Positions 8,847 to 16,814 of a stretch of 64,000 nt of DNA are shown here, piece after piece. This stretch comes from Paenibacillus thiaminolyticus. Its GTDB lineage: Bacteria; Bacillota; Bacilli; Paenibacillales; Paenibacillaceae. The notes under the pieces are model-generated. The model did no database searches and had not been told where the DNA came from. It saw nothing but the letters and a program-made list of their open reading frames with translations. The translations under genes were made by a program, and so were the position numbers. Position 1 is the stretch's first letter. The number at the start of each line of letters is the position of its first letter. The DNA lies in assembly GCF_007066085.1 (NCBI RefSeq), contig NZ_CP041405.1, positions 2,356,001 through 2,420,000 of the forward strand, written 5' to 3'.

Positions 8847-9613
8847 TTTGCCAACATCCTTTCGTTCTGTATTGGGATTGATTCCGCTTCCGCTGCCCTG
8901 CTTTTGCCGAAATACGCGCTTCGAACATCGGGGTGATCCATGATCTCCGCCGCTGCTCCATGCAATGCGATCTCTCCCCGCTCAATGACGCACGCATAAT
9001 CGGCAACGCCTAGCGCTGCCTTCACATTCTGTTCGACGAGAATGATCGTCGTCCCGATGTCTTGCTTGAGCTGTACAAAAATGTTCATCATGTCAGTGAC
9101 GATCAGCGGCGCAAGTCCAAGCGAGGGTTCGTCCAGCAGCATTAGAGCGGGGCGGGACATCAAGCCGCGGCCAATCGCCAGCATCTGCTGTTCACCGCCG
9201 CTCAACAGGCCTCCCGGACGCGAAAGCATCGTCTTCAGCTTCGGGAACAACTCAAGCACCCGATCAAAGTCTTGCTGGATTCGGCGCTTGTCCTTCCTTC
9301 TGCGGTGGTACGCGCCCAGCAACAGATTGTCCTTTACCGACAGGGAGTCAAAGATCTGCCGCCGTTCAGGCACGAGACAAATCCCCTTCGCGACAACCTG
9401 CTCCACAGAGAGCCGCGTAATATCAGCGCCTTCGAACATAATCCTTCCTGCCCTTGGTTGGAGCAATCCTGCCAAGGTTCCCAACAGCGTGCTCTTACCG
9501 GCTCCATTCGATCCGACGATGGCTAGCAGTTCTCCCTTCCTGACTGTGAATGAAATTCCTTTAAGAGCATGTAAATGGCCGTAATACGTATGCAAGCCCG
9601 TTACTTCCAGCAT
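8843..9613 (-). CDS. livF: Branched-chain-type (HAAT) ABC transporter ATPase LivF
   Basis: 256-residue ATPase: Walker A GSNGAGKS near residue 36, signature LSGGEQQML, Walker B LMLLDEPSLGL and the H-loop in IILVEQNV, all LivF-type. It powers import of a carboxylate or amino acid with LivG, LivM, LivH and LivK encoded upstream. It overlaps livG by TAATG and the aldolase gene by ATGA. The C-terminal tail (about 20 residues after YFGK) is longer than usual. Its place inside the hpa operon suggests an aromatic acid such as 4-hydroxyphenylacetate as cargo; this is inference. Confidence 0.88.
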   Translation of the reverse strand: MLEVTGLHTYYGHLHALKGISFTVRKGELLAIVGSNGAGKSTLLGTLAGLLQPRAGRIMFEGADITRLSVEQVVAKGICLVPERRQIFDSLSVKDNLLLGAYHRRRKDKRRIQQDFDRVLELFPKLKTMLSRPGGLLSGGEQQMLAIGRGLMSRPALMLLDEPSLGLAPLIVTDMMNIFVQLKQDIGTTIILVEQNVKAALGVADYACVIERGEIALHGAAAEIMDHPDVRSAYFGKSRAAEAESIPIQNERMLAK

Positions 9614-10395
9614 TAGAGCGCGATCTCCTCATCTCCCAAATAAGCGGCTATAACCGCAGGGTTATTGTAGATTTCTTCCGGCGTGCCTTCTCCAATGTTC
9701 TTGCCAAAATCAAGCACAACGATATGATCCGCCATCGACATCACGGTTTCCATGTCATGCTCAACAAACAGAAATGTCAACCCTTCTGCCCGCATTCGTT
9801 CGATTGTCGTTACCAGCTTCTTGGATTCTTGCGGATTTAAGCCAGCCATCGGCTCATCAAGCAAGATCAGCTTGGGGGCCGATGCCGCAGCCCGGGCGAT
9901 TTCAAGAAGCCGTTGATTGCCGTAAGGGAGCTTGTCTGCTTCTTCATAGGCATATTCAAGCAATCCTACATTCTCCAGCAGCTTCAGAGCGTTCTCGTGA
10001 GTCCTTCTTTCCTCGCGGCTTACCGTAGGCGGCCGGAATGCCGACCGTATCATCCCCGTCTTGAGCTGCGTATGCGCGCCTGTCATCACATTCTCCACAA
10101 CGGACATATTCCCGAAGATTTGCAGGTTCTGAAATGTTCTCGTTATGCCTAACCTCGCAATTTGCGGAGCTTTCATCCCGGTAATCTCGGTATTCTCCAA
10201 AAAGATGCGGCCGCTTGTCAGCGGGAGAATAGCCGTGATCAAATTGAACAGAGTCGTCTTGCCCGCACCGTTCGGGCCAATGACTGCCGTGATTTGCCCT
10301 GGATACACGTCAAAGGAAACCGCTTCGACCGCGGCGACTCCACCGAACCATTTCGTTACCTTACACATCCGAAGAAGGGGCGCTCGCGCTGCCAT
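9613..10395 (-). CDS. livG: HAAT-family ABC transporter ATPase LivG
   Basis: About 260 residues with Walker A GPNGAGKT, the long LivG-type insertion (ARLGITRTFQNLQIFGNMSVVENV), Walker B LILLDEPMAGLNP and FLFVEHDMETV. I chose ATG 10395, with GGGAGG 11 bp upstream; GTG at 10407 or 10401 is also possible. The start lies inside the end of livM, and the stop shares a base with the livF start (TAATG), giving tight translational coupling. Works as a heterodimer with LivF at the membrane. Confidence 0.87.
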   Translation of the reverse strand: MAARAPLLRMCKVTKWFGGVAAVEAVSFDVYPGQITAVIGPNGAGKTTLFNLITAILPLTSGRIFLENTEITGMKAPQIARLGITRTFQNLQIFGNMSVVENVMTGAHTQLKTGMIRSAFRPPTVSREERRTHENALKLLENVGLLEYAYEEADKLPYGNQRLLEIARAAASAPKLILLDEPMAGLNPQESKKLVTTIERMRAEGLTFLFVEHDMETVMSMADHIVVLDFGKNIGEGTPEEIYNNPAVIAAYLGDEEIAL

Positions 10396-11443
10396 GTCCA
10401 CTCTCACCTCCCGAAGAACCCGCCAGATGGTCTCGTGCGGCTTGCTTCTTCGCTGCCGGTCTCAGCTTCCTCATCATCTTCCCAATAATAGGCGCCAACC
10501 CGCCAGGCATGTAGATTAATATCGCAACAAGCAGCATCCCGAAAAAAATAATGTTGAATTCATCGCTGACATTCGGCAGGAAGAACGGGACGATATCCTT
10601 CAACGCTTCGCCGAGCGTTACATAAGCGAGAGCGCCAACGAACCCGCCCCATATACTTGTCCCTCCGCCCAGAACCGACATGATTAGAAATTGAATAGAT
10701 GCGTTGGAATGAAAGAGCATCGGGTTAATAAACGAAATATAATGGGCATATACGCTTCCGGCAATCGAGGCAAAAACGGAACTCATCACAAATACTTGCA
10801 ATTTGTATTTCTGGGTATCAATGCCAATCGAAGCGGATGCGATTTCACTGCTCTCAATCGAGCGCAGTGCGCGGCCGACACGGGAATGAATCATGTTCCG
10901 AGCAGCCAGAATACCGAGAAGCACCAGGCACCAGACGACGTAATAATATTGAACGTCCGTATCAATCATTAGCCCGAATAGGGATAATGACGGTATATTT
11001 AGAAACCCGTCCAGCCCTCCGGTGATCCCCTTGAGCTGCTTGAACAAGGCAAACATAATCATTCCGAACCCGAGCGTGGCGAGCGCCAAGTAATGACCGG
11101 TTAATCGGAGGGTAGGGATGCCGACGATATAAGCAATGAGCGCTGCCAGCAATATGCCGACCGCCATGCCTGCCAGCGGCGGCATGCCCAGCTTTACGGT
11201 AACGAAAGCAGATGAATAGGCGCCGACTCCATAAAACGCGGCGTGACTCAACGAGATTTGACCTGCATACCCCATTAGCATGCCAAGACCGGTGCCCACC
11301 AAAGAATAAAGCCCGATGATGACCAACGTGCTTAGAATATAGGCTGACGGAGAGAAGAGCGGAATGATCGCCAACAGCAAGGCAACAACGGCAATTCCCG
11401 TCAAACTCCGATTATATACATTACCTGTTCCCGATTTGATCAT
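10361..11443 (-). CDS. livM: HAAT-family ABC transporter permease LivM
   Basis: 360-residue membrane protein with about ten hydrophobic segments and the LivM pattern GYAGQISLSHAAFYGVGAY near residue 60 and LSVLGGGTSIWGGFVGA in the second half. The C-terminal tail is polar and ends in Ala/Ser-rich sequence. It forms the translocation path with LivH. It starts 9 bp after livH ends and overlaps livG by about 35 bp. Confidence 0.87.
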   Translation of the reverse strand: MIKSGTGNVYNRSLTGIAVVALLLAIIPLFSPSAYILSTLVIIGLYSLVGTGLGMLMGYAGQISLSHAAFYGVGAYSSAFVTVKLGMPPLAGMAVGILLAALIAYIVGIPTLRLTGHYLALATLGFGMIMFALFKQLKGITGGLDGFLNIPSLSLFGLMIDTDVQYYYVVWCLVLLGILAARNMIHSRVGRALRSIESSEIASASIGIDTQKYKLQVFVMSSVFASIAGSVYAHYISFINPMLFHSNASIQFLIMSVLGGGTSIWGGFVGALAYVTLGEALKDIVPFFLPNVSDEFNIIFFGMLLVAILIYMPGGLAPIIGKMMRKLRPAAKKQAARDHLAGSSGGESGHGSASAPSSDV

Positions 11444-11452
11444 GAGGGCCTC

Positions 11453-12334
11453 CTATACTCGCTTACCTGACATTTTGGCAAACAGGCCGTTAGGCAAAAT
11501 GAACAACACGAGCAGCAACACCCCAAAAATGACGAGGTCTTTGTAACCGCTGGACCACAACCCTTCCGTGAACGATTCAAGCAAACCGACGATCAAGGCG
11601 CCGACAATCGCTGCCGGAGCGTTCGTCAGACCGCCGATCACAGCGGCGATGAACGCCTTCATCCCGAGCATGAGGCCCATCTCGTAAGAGGCGCCGGAGA
11701 TAGGGGCGATAATAATGCCGCCGATCGCTCCGAGCGCGGCGCTTGCGCTGATCGACAACAGCGACATCTTCTCCGGCTTGATACCCATTAACCGGGCTGC
11801 AAAGCGATTGATCACACAGGCGGTTACCGCTTTGCCCATAAATGTGCGCTCAAAGAAAACATACATCGCGATTAAACTAATCATGGCTACCCCGATGGCC
11901 CAGAGACTCTGTAATTGAACGACGGCCCCGAACAGGTTGAACGGTTCACCCGGGGTAAAAGGAGGCAGCATCTTCGGATCGGTCCCCCAGATGAAGAGCG
12001 CAATCCCGCGGACGGCAATCGCAACGCCGATCGTAATAATAATCATGGCCGAGCCTGTGGAATGTCTGGCCGGGTGAATCGCTGCCCGCTCGAACAGCGC
12101 GCCGCTAACCAGTACAATCAGAATGGCCATGATAAATGCCAGCATGCGGGAGACCCCTGCAGCAACGAGCGAAATGGCGATCATGGCCCCAAGCATGGCA
12201 AACTCCCCTTGAGCAAAATTCAATACACCAGTAATGTTGTACGTAATGACGAACCCTGTCGCGATTAACGCATAGATACTGCCAATGGTTAATCCCGAAA
12301 TGATTAATTGAATGATTTGCTCATGGAACCCCAT
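11453..12334 (-). CDS. livH: HAAT-family ABC transporter permease LivH
   Basis: 293-residue polytopic permease with about eight membrane spans. The LivH motifs LISGLTIGSIYALIATGFVI at the N-terminus, LNFAQGEFAMLGAM, and the C-terminal KAFIAAVIGGL EAA-type loop are present. It follows livK by 34 bp and precedes livM by 9 bp. The GAGGACAT-type ribosome site is moderate. Partner and cargo as for the other Liv genes in this operon. Confidence 0.87.
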   Translation of the reverse strand: MGFHEQIIQLIISGLTIGSIYALIATGFVITYNITGVLNFAQGEFAMLGAMIAISLVAAGVSRMLAFIMAILIVLVSGALFERAAIHPARHSTGSAMIIITIGVAIAVRGIALFIWGTDPKMLPPFTPGEPFNLFGAVVQLQSLWAIGVAMISLIAMYVFFERTFMGKAVTACVINRFAARLMGIKPEKMSLLSISASAALGAIGGIIIAPISGASYEMGLMLGMKAFIAAVIGGLTNAPAAIVGALIVGLLESFTEGLWSSGYKDLVIFGVLLLVLFILPNGLFAKMSGKRV

Positions 12335-12368
12335 TCGTCATGTCCTCCCCCCAAATCATGTTCGTCCC

Positions 12369-13568
12369 CTACTGTGTCAATATCCATTTCTTATCTTTGA
12401 TCTTGATCATCGACAGCGCATCCGGCTTCAGTCCATTATGATTATTGGCCGACATGGTAAAGATTCCGCTCACACCTACAAGGTCCTTCGTCCCGCTTTC
12501 CAATTCATCCCGCAGTGCAACCGGGTCCGTGCCTGCCGTCTCAGCCGCTCGCTTAATCATTTCAAATGCATCCCAGACATGACCGCCAAAGGTGCTCGTC
12601 TCATATCCGAATTTGTCTTCAAATTGCTTCTTATACTGCTCCAGCACGTTCTTCTGTACATTGTCATCTGCTAGCTGACTGGATACGAGGAGGCTGCCTG
12701 CCGGAAACACGATACCTTCTGCAGCATCGCCCGCAAGCTCAATGAATTGGGAATTCGCAATGCCGTGGGACTCAATAAGAGGCAAGTCAATCCCAAGCTC
12801 GCGCACGTTCTTCGTTACGATGGCCGACTCCTGTGCCGTGCCCCAGATGATGATGGCTTGCGGATTGGCATTCTTCACACGTGTCAGCATCGGCTTCGCA
12901 TCGTTCACCGAAGGTTCGAACACATCCTCGATGACAATCGTAATTCCGGCCTCAGACGCCATATTCTTGAATTCTTCATGCGCGCTGGAACCGAAGGAGT
13001 TGTCCACATTGAGCCAGGCAATCTTGGTCAGGTTATGTTCTGTGGCATATTGAATGACACGCGGGACGACCAGATCGTCACCCTGGGCTGTTTTGAAAAC
13101 AAACGGTTTCGTCGGGACATTAATGTTTTTGCTCGCTGCCACGGCGATGAGGGGAACCTTTGCCTTTTCCGCAAGAGGAATGATGGCCAGCGCATTGCCG
13201 GATATGGTGCCCCCGATCACAACCGACACGTTGTCCTGCTCCAGCAATTTCTTCATAGTAAGAACGGCTTCGTTCTGATCCGACTTATCGTCATACGTAT
13301 ACAGCTCGATCATCCTGCCGCCAATGCCTCCGGACGCATTGGCTTCTTCAACTAGCATTTTGAGTGTATCCATCTGAGGCTTGCCAAGGGTGGAGGCTCC
13401 TCCCGACACGGAGAACAAGCCGCCGATTTTAATCGTGTCTGAACCGTGTGCCGAGGAATTCGATGGCGAATGGCCTGCGGAAGATATCCGGTTGGCATCC
13501 CCTCCCCCGCAACCTGACAGAACGAATACAAGCAGCAAGCTGATGAATATGGACCAACTCTTCCTCAT
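12369..13568 (-). CDS. livK: Periplasmic-type (lipoprotein) solute-binding protein of the HAAT transporter
   Basis: About 399 residues from ATG 13568, chosen because GGGAGG stands 6 bp upstream; an in-frame extension to 13640 lacks a ribosome site. A lipoprotein signal is clear: MRKSWSIF, a hydrophobic run, then the lipobox LSGC. The rest is a type I leucine/isoleucine/valine-binding fold (IKIGGLFSVSGGASTLGKP, IGGTISGNALAIIPLAEKAKVP). It captures substrate at the cell surface and delivers it to LivHM. Because it heads the transporter inside the hpa operon, aromatic acids such as 4-hydroxyphenylacetate are the best guess. The 211-bp gap upstream toward hpaC may hold its own promoter. Confidence 0.86.
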   Translation of the reverse strand: MRKSWSIFISLLLVFVLSGCGGGDANRISSAGHSPSNSSAHGSDTIKIGGLFSVSGGASTLGKPQMDTLKMLVEEANASGGIGGRMIELYTYDDKSDQNEAVLTMKKLLEQDNVSVVIGGTISGNALAIIPLAEKAKVPLIAVAASKNINVPTKPFVFKTAQGDDLVVPRVIQYATEHNLTKIAWLNVDNSFGSSAHEEFKNMASEAGITIVIEDVFEPSVNDAKPMLTRVKNANPQAIIIWGTAQESAIVTKNVRELGIDLPLIESHGIANSQFIELAGDAAEGIVFPAGSLLVSSQLADDNVQKNVLEQYKKQFEDKFGYETSTFGGHVWDAFEMIKRAAETAGTDPVALRDELESGTKDLVGVSGIFTMSANNHNGLKPDALSMIKIKDKKWILTQ

Positions 13569-13779
13569 AGAAATCCTCCCATATTCCGAATTGCGAGCAG
13601 ATACTTTTCTCGACATCAACATCTCGTCATCAGGGCGCATAGCTCTCGAAGTTAGCAGCCACTCGATGGTATAAGCTTATTGGTAGATTGCGGTTGATAC
13701 GTAACAAGCTGAACGAAACTGTAATTGTGACGGTCGTTCTAGATGAGGGAGACTTACAAAGGCGGGACGGCCATTGAGT

Positions 13780-14250
13780 TTAGAGCGATGAGGCTTGCAG
13801 CATTCGATAGTTGCCGCCAAAAAATAATAAGGGTTCAAGCTCATGTGTCGTTATATGATTAACCTTCCCGATAAATAAAGTGTGGTCGCCGGCGGCATGC
13901 GCATCATACACGTCACAGACAAGCGCCGCAAGAGAATTGGGCAGGACGGGCATATCGTTCACCAACGTAAATTCAATTTCCCGCCGCTCCTTCGCCTGAC
14001 CCGCAAAATATACCGACATTTCTTTCTGTTCCTGACTCAGGACACTAACGGCAAATGCTCCGGATTCTTTCATCGTTTCAAGCATTTTGGCGTTCTTGCT
14101 TATCGACACCAAAATCAACCTGGGATCCAAAGATACCGATACGAAAGCGTTTGCAGTCATGCCGTGAACTTCCCCTTGCAAGCATGTCGTGATGACGGTG
14201 ACGCCCGTGGCAAACTTACCCATGGCCCTTCGAAAAGCTTTATCGTCCAT
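13780..14250 (-). CDS. hpaC: NAD(P)H-flavin oxidoreductase, HpaC-type reductase component
   Basis: 156 residues from ATG 14250 (GGGAGG 7 bp upstream), the normal size for the HpaC/flavin-reductase-like family. FRRAMGKFATGVTVIT at the N-terminus, GMTANAFVSVSLDPRLILVSI in the flavin-binding part and a DHTLFIGKV block near the end define the family. It supplies reduced FAD to HpaB. Its promoter region holds a perfect 16-bp palindrome (14292-14307) that reappears at the GntR gene, so it is the probable first regulated gene of the operon. Confidence 0.9.
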   Translation of the reverse strand: MDDKAFRRAMGKFATGVTVITTCLQGEVHGMTANAFVSVSLDPRLILVSISKNAKMLETMKESGAFAVSVLSQEQKEMSVYFAGQAKERREIEFTLVNDMPVLPNSLAALVCDVYDAHAAGDHTLFIGKVNHITTHELEPLLFFGGNYRMLQASSL

Positions 14251-14291
14251 TCCAAAACCTCCCATACTTTAGAATGAGTTCATTCTACAAT

Positions 14292-14307
14292 AAATCATAT
14301 ATGATTT
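14292..14307. promoter_or_regulatory. Palindrome AAATCATATATGATTT, probable GntR operator before hpaC
   Basis: Perfect 16-bp palindrome 41 bp upstream of the hpaC start, within a very AT-rich promoter region. The 12-bp core ATCATATATGAT and the flank TTCAA recur at 15164-15180 by the regulator gene. FCD-type GntR proteins bind palindromes of this size, so autoregulation plus hpa control is inferred. Confidence 0.7.
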
Positions 14308-14431
14308 CAACTAATATACTATATTTTATTTTATATTTTAATATATTATATAATTGATTGATCATATATCTATTGATGTGTGATGCTTAATCTCGCAACC
14401 TTCCAAACCGATCCGAATATATTCTCCTGAT

Positions 14432-14463
14432 AGAAAAAAAAGGAGTGCTGATTAAGCACCCCA
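14432..14463 (-). terminator. Intrinsic terminator of the GntR gene
   Basis: On the minus strand GGGGTGCT-TAATC-AGCACTCC forms an 8-bp stem (one G-T pair) followed directly by TTTTTTTT. It lies 14 bp past the regulator stop codon, separating it from hpaC. Confidence 0.85.
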
Positions 14464-14476
14464 AAAGGTCCTGCGG

Positions 14477-15205
14477 CTACGTATCCAGTACGATATCCGA
14501 ATCTTTGCGCTCCTTAAAAGCTTTGACGGTATTGAGCTTATGCTGCCGCACGAATTGTTCATCAAGGTTCTGTTCCTTGATCATCGCGATCATCTGTTCA
14601 TGCTCTTTTATCGATTCCTTGGCACGCTTGGGCATAAAGGGAAAACCGGATTTGCGAACTCGACTGAGACGATCCCAGCATTGACGTATTTGTTCCTTCA
14701 AATACTCATTCTCGCAATTGTCGATCAGGACATCATGGAATTTACGATTCAATTCACTGAATTGTTCAAACTCAAATTCATACAATGCATCGCTCATGCT
14801 GTGGTTAATCTGTTCCAGAAGCCGAATGCCATCCGGATTCATTCGCTTGGCACTAAGTGAAGACGCATATCCTTCAAGGACTGCCAACACGGCCAATGTC
14901 TCCATATATTCTTCTTCGTTGATTTTACTGACTATCGCGCCGCTGTATGGCTTGTATTGGATTAAGCCATCGGCTTCGAGCTGGCGAATCGCTTCCCGGA
15001 CGGGAATAATGCTAAGTTTAAGCTCTTTGGCAATCTGATCAATCACGATGCGATAGCCGGATCCGAACACGCCGTTCACAATTTGCGAGCGAATGTAATC
15101 ATAAGCTAACTGTTTCTTATTTACACTTGGTTTTGTCGTTTTCATATGATAATCATAAATAATATCATATATGATTTCAAGTGCTTTGTATAAGATAAGC
15201 GCCAC
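14477..15205 (-). CDS. GntR family (FCD subfamily) transcriptional regulator of the hpa genes
   Basis: 242 residues from GTG 15205: N-terminal winged helix (about residues 30-95, with LKLSIIPVREAIRQLEADGLI) and a C-terminal all-helical FCD ligand domain. AGGAGG lies 6 bp before the GTG; a later ATG at 15145 has no ribosome site but would be the more usual N-terminus. If the GTG is real, the palindrome 15164-15175 lies inside the first codons, a neat autorepression arrangement. The shared palindrome at hpaC suggests it controls the catabolic operon in response to a pathway acid. It is transcribed away from the lipase gene. Confidence 0.82.
   Translation of the reverse strand: MALILYKALEIIYDIIYDYHMKTTKPSVNKKQLAYDYIRSQIVNGVFGSGYRIVIDQIAKELKLSIIPVREAIRQLEADGLIQYKPYSGAIVSKINEEEYMETLAVLAVLEGYASSLSAKRMNPDGIRLLEQINHSMSDALYEFEFEQFSELNRKFHDVLIDNCENEYLKEQIRQCWDRLSRVRKSGFPFMPKRAKESIKEHEQMIAMIKEQNLDEQFVRQHKLNTVKAFKERKDSDIVLDT
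15164..15175. promoter_or_regulatory. Second ATCATATATGAT palindrome at the GntR gene
   Basis: Twelve-base perfect palindrome, followed by TTCAA exactly as at 14292-14310. It overlaps the 5' end of the regulator gene, supporting autoregulation and shared control with hpaC. Confidence 0.65.
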
Positions 15206-15430
15206 ATCACCCCTCCTTGCACCAGGATGAAAGCTGCGTTAAGCTGGATTCAATGAGTTGTAATTTATGGTTTCATATGGTAAATATGTATATAGAACAT
15301 AATATCCTTGCCGCCACACCACGTTACACCGACCCGCCATGCATACTCGCATCAGGAGTTCCATTGATGTCTTCATGAATCCAGCAGCAGTGCAGCAGAA
15401 AATGAGACGTACATTTGCAAACAACCCCAT

Positions 15431-15444
15431 TGAAAGCGATTACA
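15431..15444. promoter_or_regulatory. cre box (CcpA site) before the lipase gene
   Basis: TGAAAGCGATTACA fits the cre consensus TGWNANCGNWNNCA at every defined position. It sits just upstream of the AAGGAGG ribosome site of the lipase, a position expected to cause carbon catabolite repression. Confidence 0.7.
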
Positions 15445-15462
15445 ATATGAAGGAGGCTGTTT

Positions 15463-16731
15463 ATGATCCGCAAACTGTCACTTTATGTGGCGCTCTTCTT
15501 TCTTCTATTCTACTCTATTTTTCTTGTCGGCTTGCCGTCTGCCCGCGCACAGGCCACACATGCCAACAATGATTACCCCATCATTCTCGTCCATGGATTT
15601 GGCGGCTGGGGAAGAGACGAGATGTTTGGATTTAAATACTGGGGCGGCTTCGGCGATATTCAAGAGAAGCTGCGTAAAGACGGGTATTCCGTCTTCACGG
15701 CCACGGTAGGAACGGTATCTAGCAATTGGGACCGCGCCTGCGAGTTATATGCGCAGATTAAGGGAGGCACCGTAGATTACGGCAAAGCCCACTCGGAAAT
15801 GTACGGTCATGCGCGCTATGGAAGGACGTATGAAGGTCTGTATCCGGAATGGGGAGAGATCGACCCGGATACGGGGCAGCCGAGGAAGATTCATCTGATC
15901 GCACATAGCATGGGGGGACAAACCGCACGGATGCTGGTTCATCTGCTGGAGAACGGAGACGCCGCCGAGCGCGATGCTGCCGCTGCATCTGAGCTATCGC
16001 CCTTATTTAGCGATCGGCCGCTGCCGCATGTAAGCAGCCTCGTGTCCATCGCCACGCCGCATGACGGCACCAGCTTCACGCACTTCGTTGAAGGAGTCGC
16101 GCCCTATACCCACCAGTTGATAGGCCTGGTTGCCGCAGCCGTCGGCAACTTCGAACACCCTCTATATGATTTCAAATTGGATCAATGGGGGTTGAAACGA
16201 TTGCCCGATGAATCATGGCTCCGTTATTCCAAACGCGTCATAAACAGCGAATTCTGGACGCTATCGAAGGACAGCTCGCAATGGGATCTAAGCCCTGACG
16301 GGGCCAAAGAGTTGAACGAGCGGGTACAGGCCCAGTCCCGCGTCTACTACTTCTCGATCGCAGCCAACAACTCCTATCGGGTGCCGCTACTGGGCTGGCA
16401 TGTGCCGAAAACGTTCATGAATCCGTTTTTATTGCCGTCCAGCTTTTTTGTCGGCTCCTTTACCTATCATGCCCCGGGGCATGTCACCATCGATCGGACA
16501 TGGTGGCCGAATGATGGCCTGGTCAACACGATTTCAATGAACGGGCCGAAAAACGGGTCAACCGATCATATCGTGGCTTACCACGGAAAGCCGCAGCGCG
16601 GCAAATGGAACTATATGGGCCTCATGAATTCCTGGGATCATCTCGACGTGGTGGGACTGGGGATGAAGCCAACGGATGATTTTTTTCGCAACGTAGCGAA
16701 AATGGTCGCGGGTTTGCCTGTTGGGGATTGA
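15463..16731 (+). CDS. Secreted triacylglycerol lipase, family I.5 (zinc-containing)
   Basis: 422 residues with a Sec signal (RKLS then about 18 hydrophobic residues, cleavage after SARA near residue 28). The alpha/beta-hydrolase fold has oxyanion-side VHGFGGWG, nucleophile Ser149 in AHSMGGQ (the Bacillus-type Ala-x-Ser-x-Gly variant), Asp in WWPNDGLVN and His in SWDHLDVVG. Residues Asp90, His110, His116 and Asp270 correspond by order to the zinc site of Geobacillus thermophilic lipases. It hydrolyses esters outside the cell. AAGGAGG stands 6 bp before ATG, preceded by a cre box, so glucose repression is likely. It converges with the citrate transporter gene over a shared terminator. Confidence 0.92.
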   Translation: MIRKLSLYVALFFLLFYSIFLVGLPSARAQATHANNDYPIILVHGFGGWGRDEMFGFKYWGGFGDIQEKLRKDGYSVFTATVGTVSSNWDRACELYAQIKGGTVDYGKAHSEMYGHARYGRTYEGLYPEWGEIDPDTGQPRKIHLIAHSMGGQTARMLVHLLENGDAAERDAAAASELSPLFSDRPLPHVSSLVSIATPHDGTSFTHFVEGVAPYTHQLIGLVAAAVGNFEHPLYDFKLDQWGLKRLPDESWLRYSKRVINSEFWTLSKDSSQWDLSPDGAKELNERVQAQSRVYYFSIAANNSYRVPLLGWHVPKTFMNPFLLPSSFFVGSFTYHAPGHVTIDRTWWPNDGLVNTISMNGPKNGSTDHIVAYHGKPQRGKWNYMGLMNSWDHLDVVGLGMKPTDDFFRNVAKMVAGLPVGD

Positions 16732-16748
16732 GGGAACCCAAAACAAAA

Positions 16749-16777
16749 ACCTTGATCGGCACAAAGCCAATCAAGGT
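16749..16777. terminator. Bidirectional terminator between lipase and citrate transporter genes
   Basis: ACCTTGATCGGC and GCCAATCAAGGT pair over 12 bp with one mismatch around the loop ACAAA; A-rich sequence on the left serves the minus strand. It separates two convergent genes. Confidence 0.75.
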
Positions 16778-16814
16778 CCATGAACAAGTAACAATTAAGT
16801 CCTGCTATTCATCT

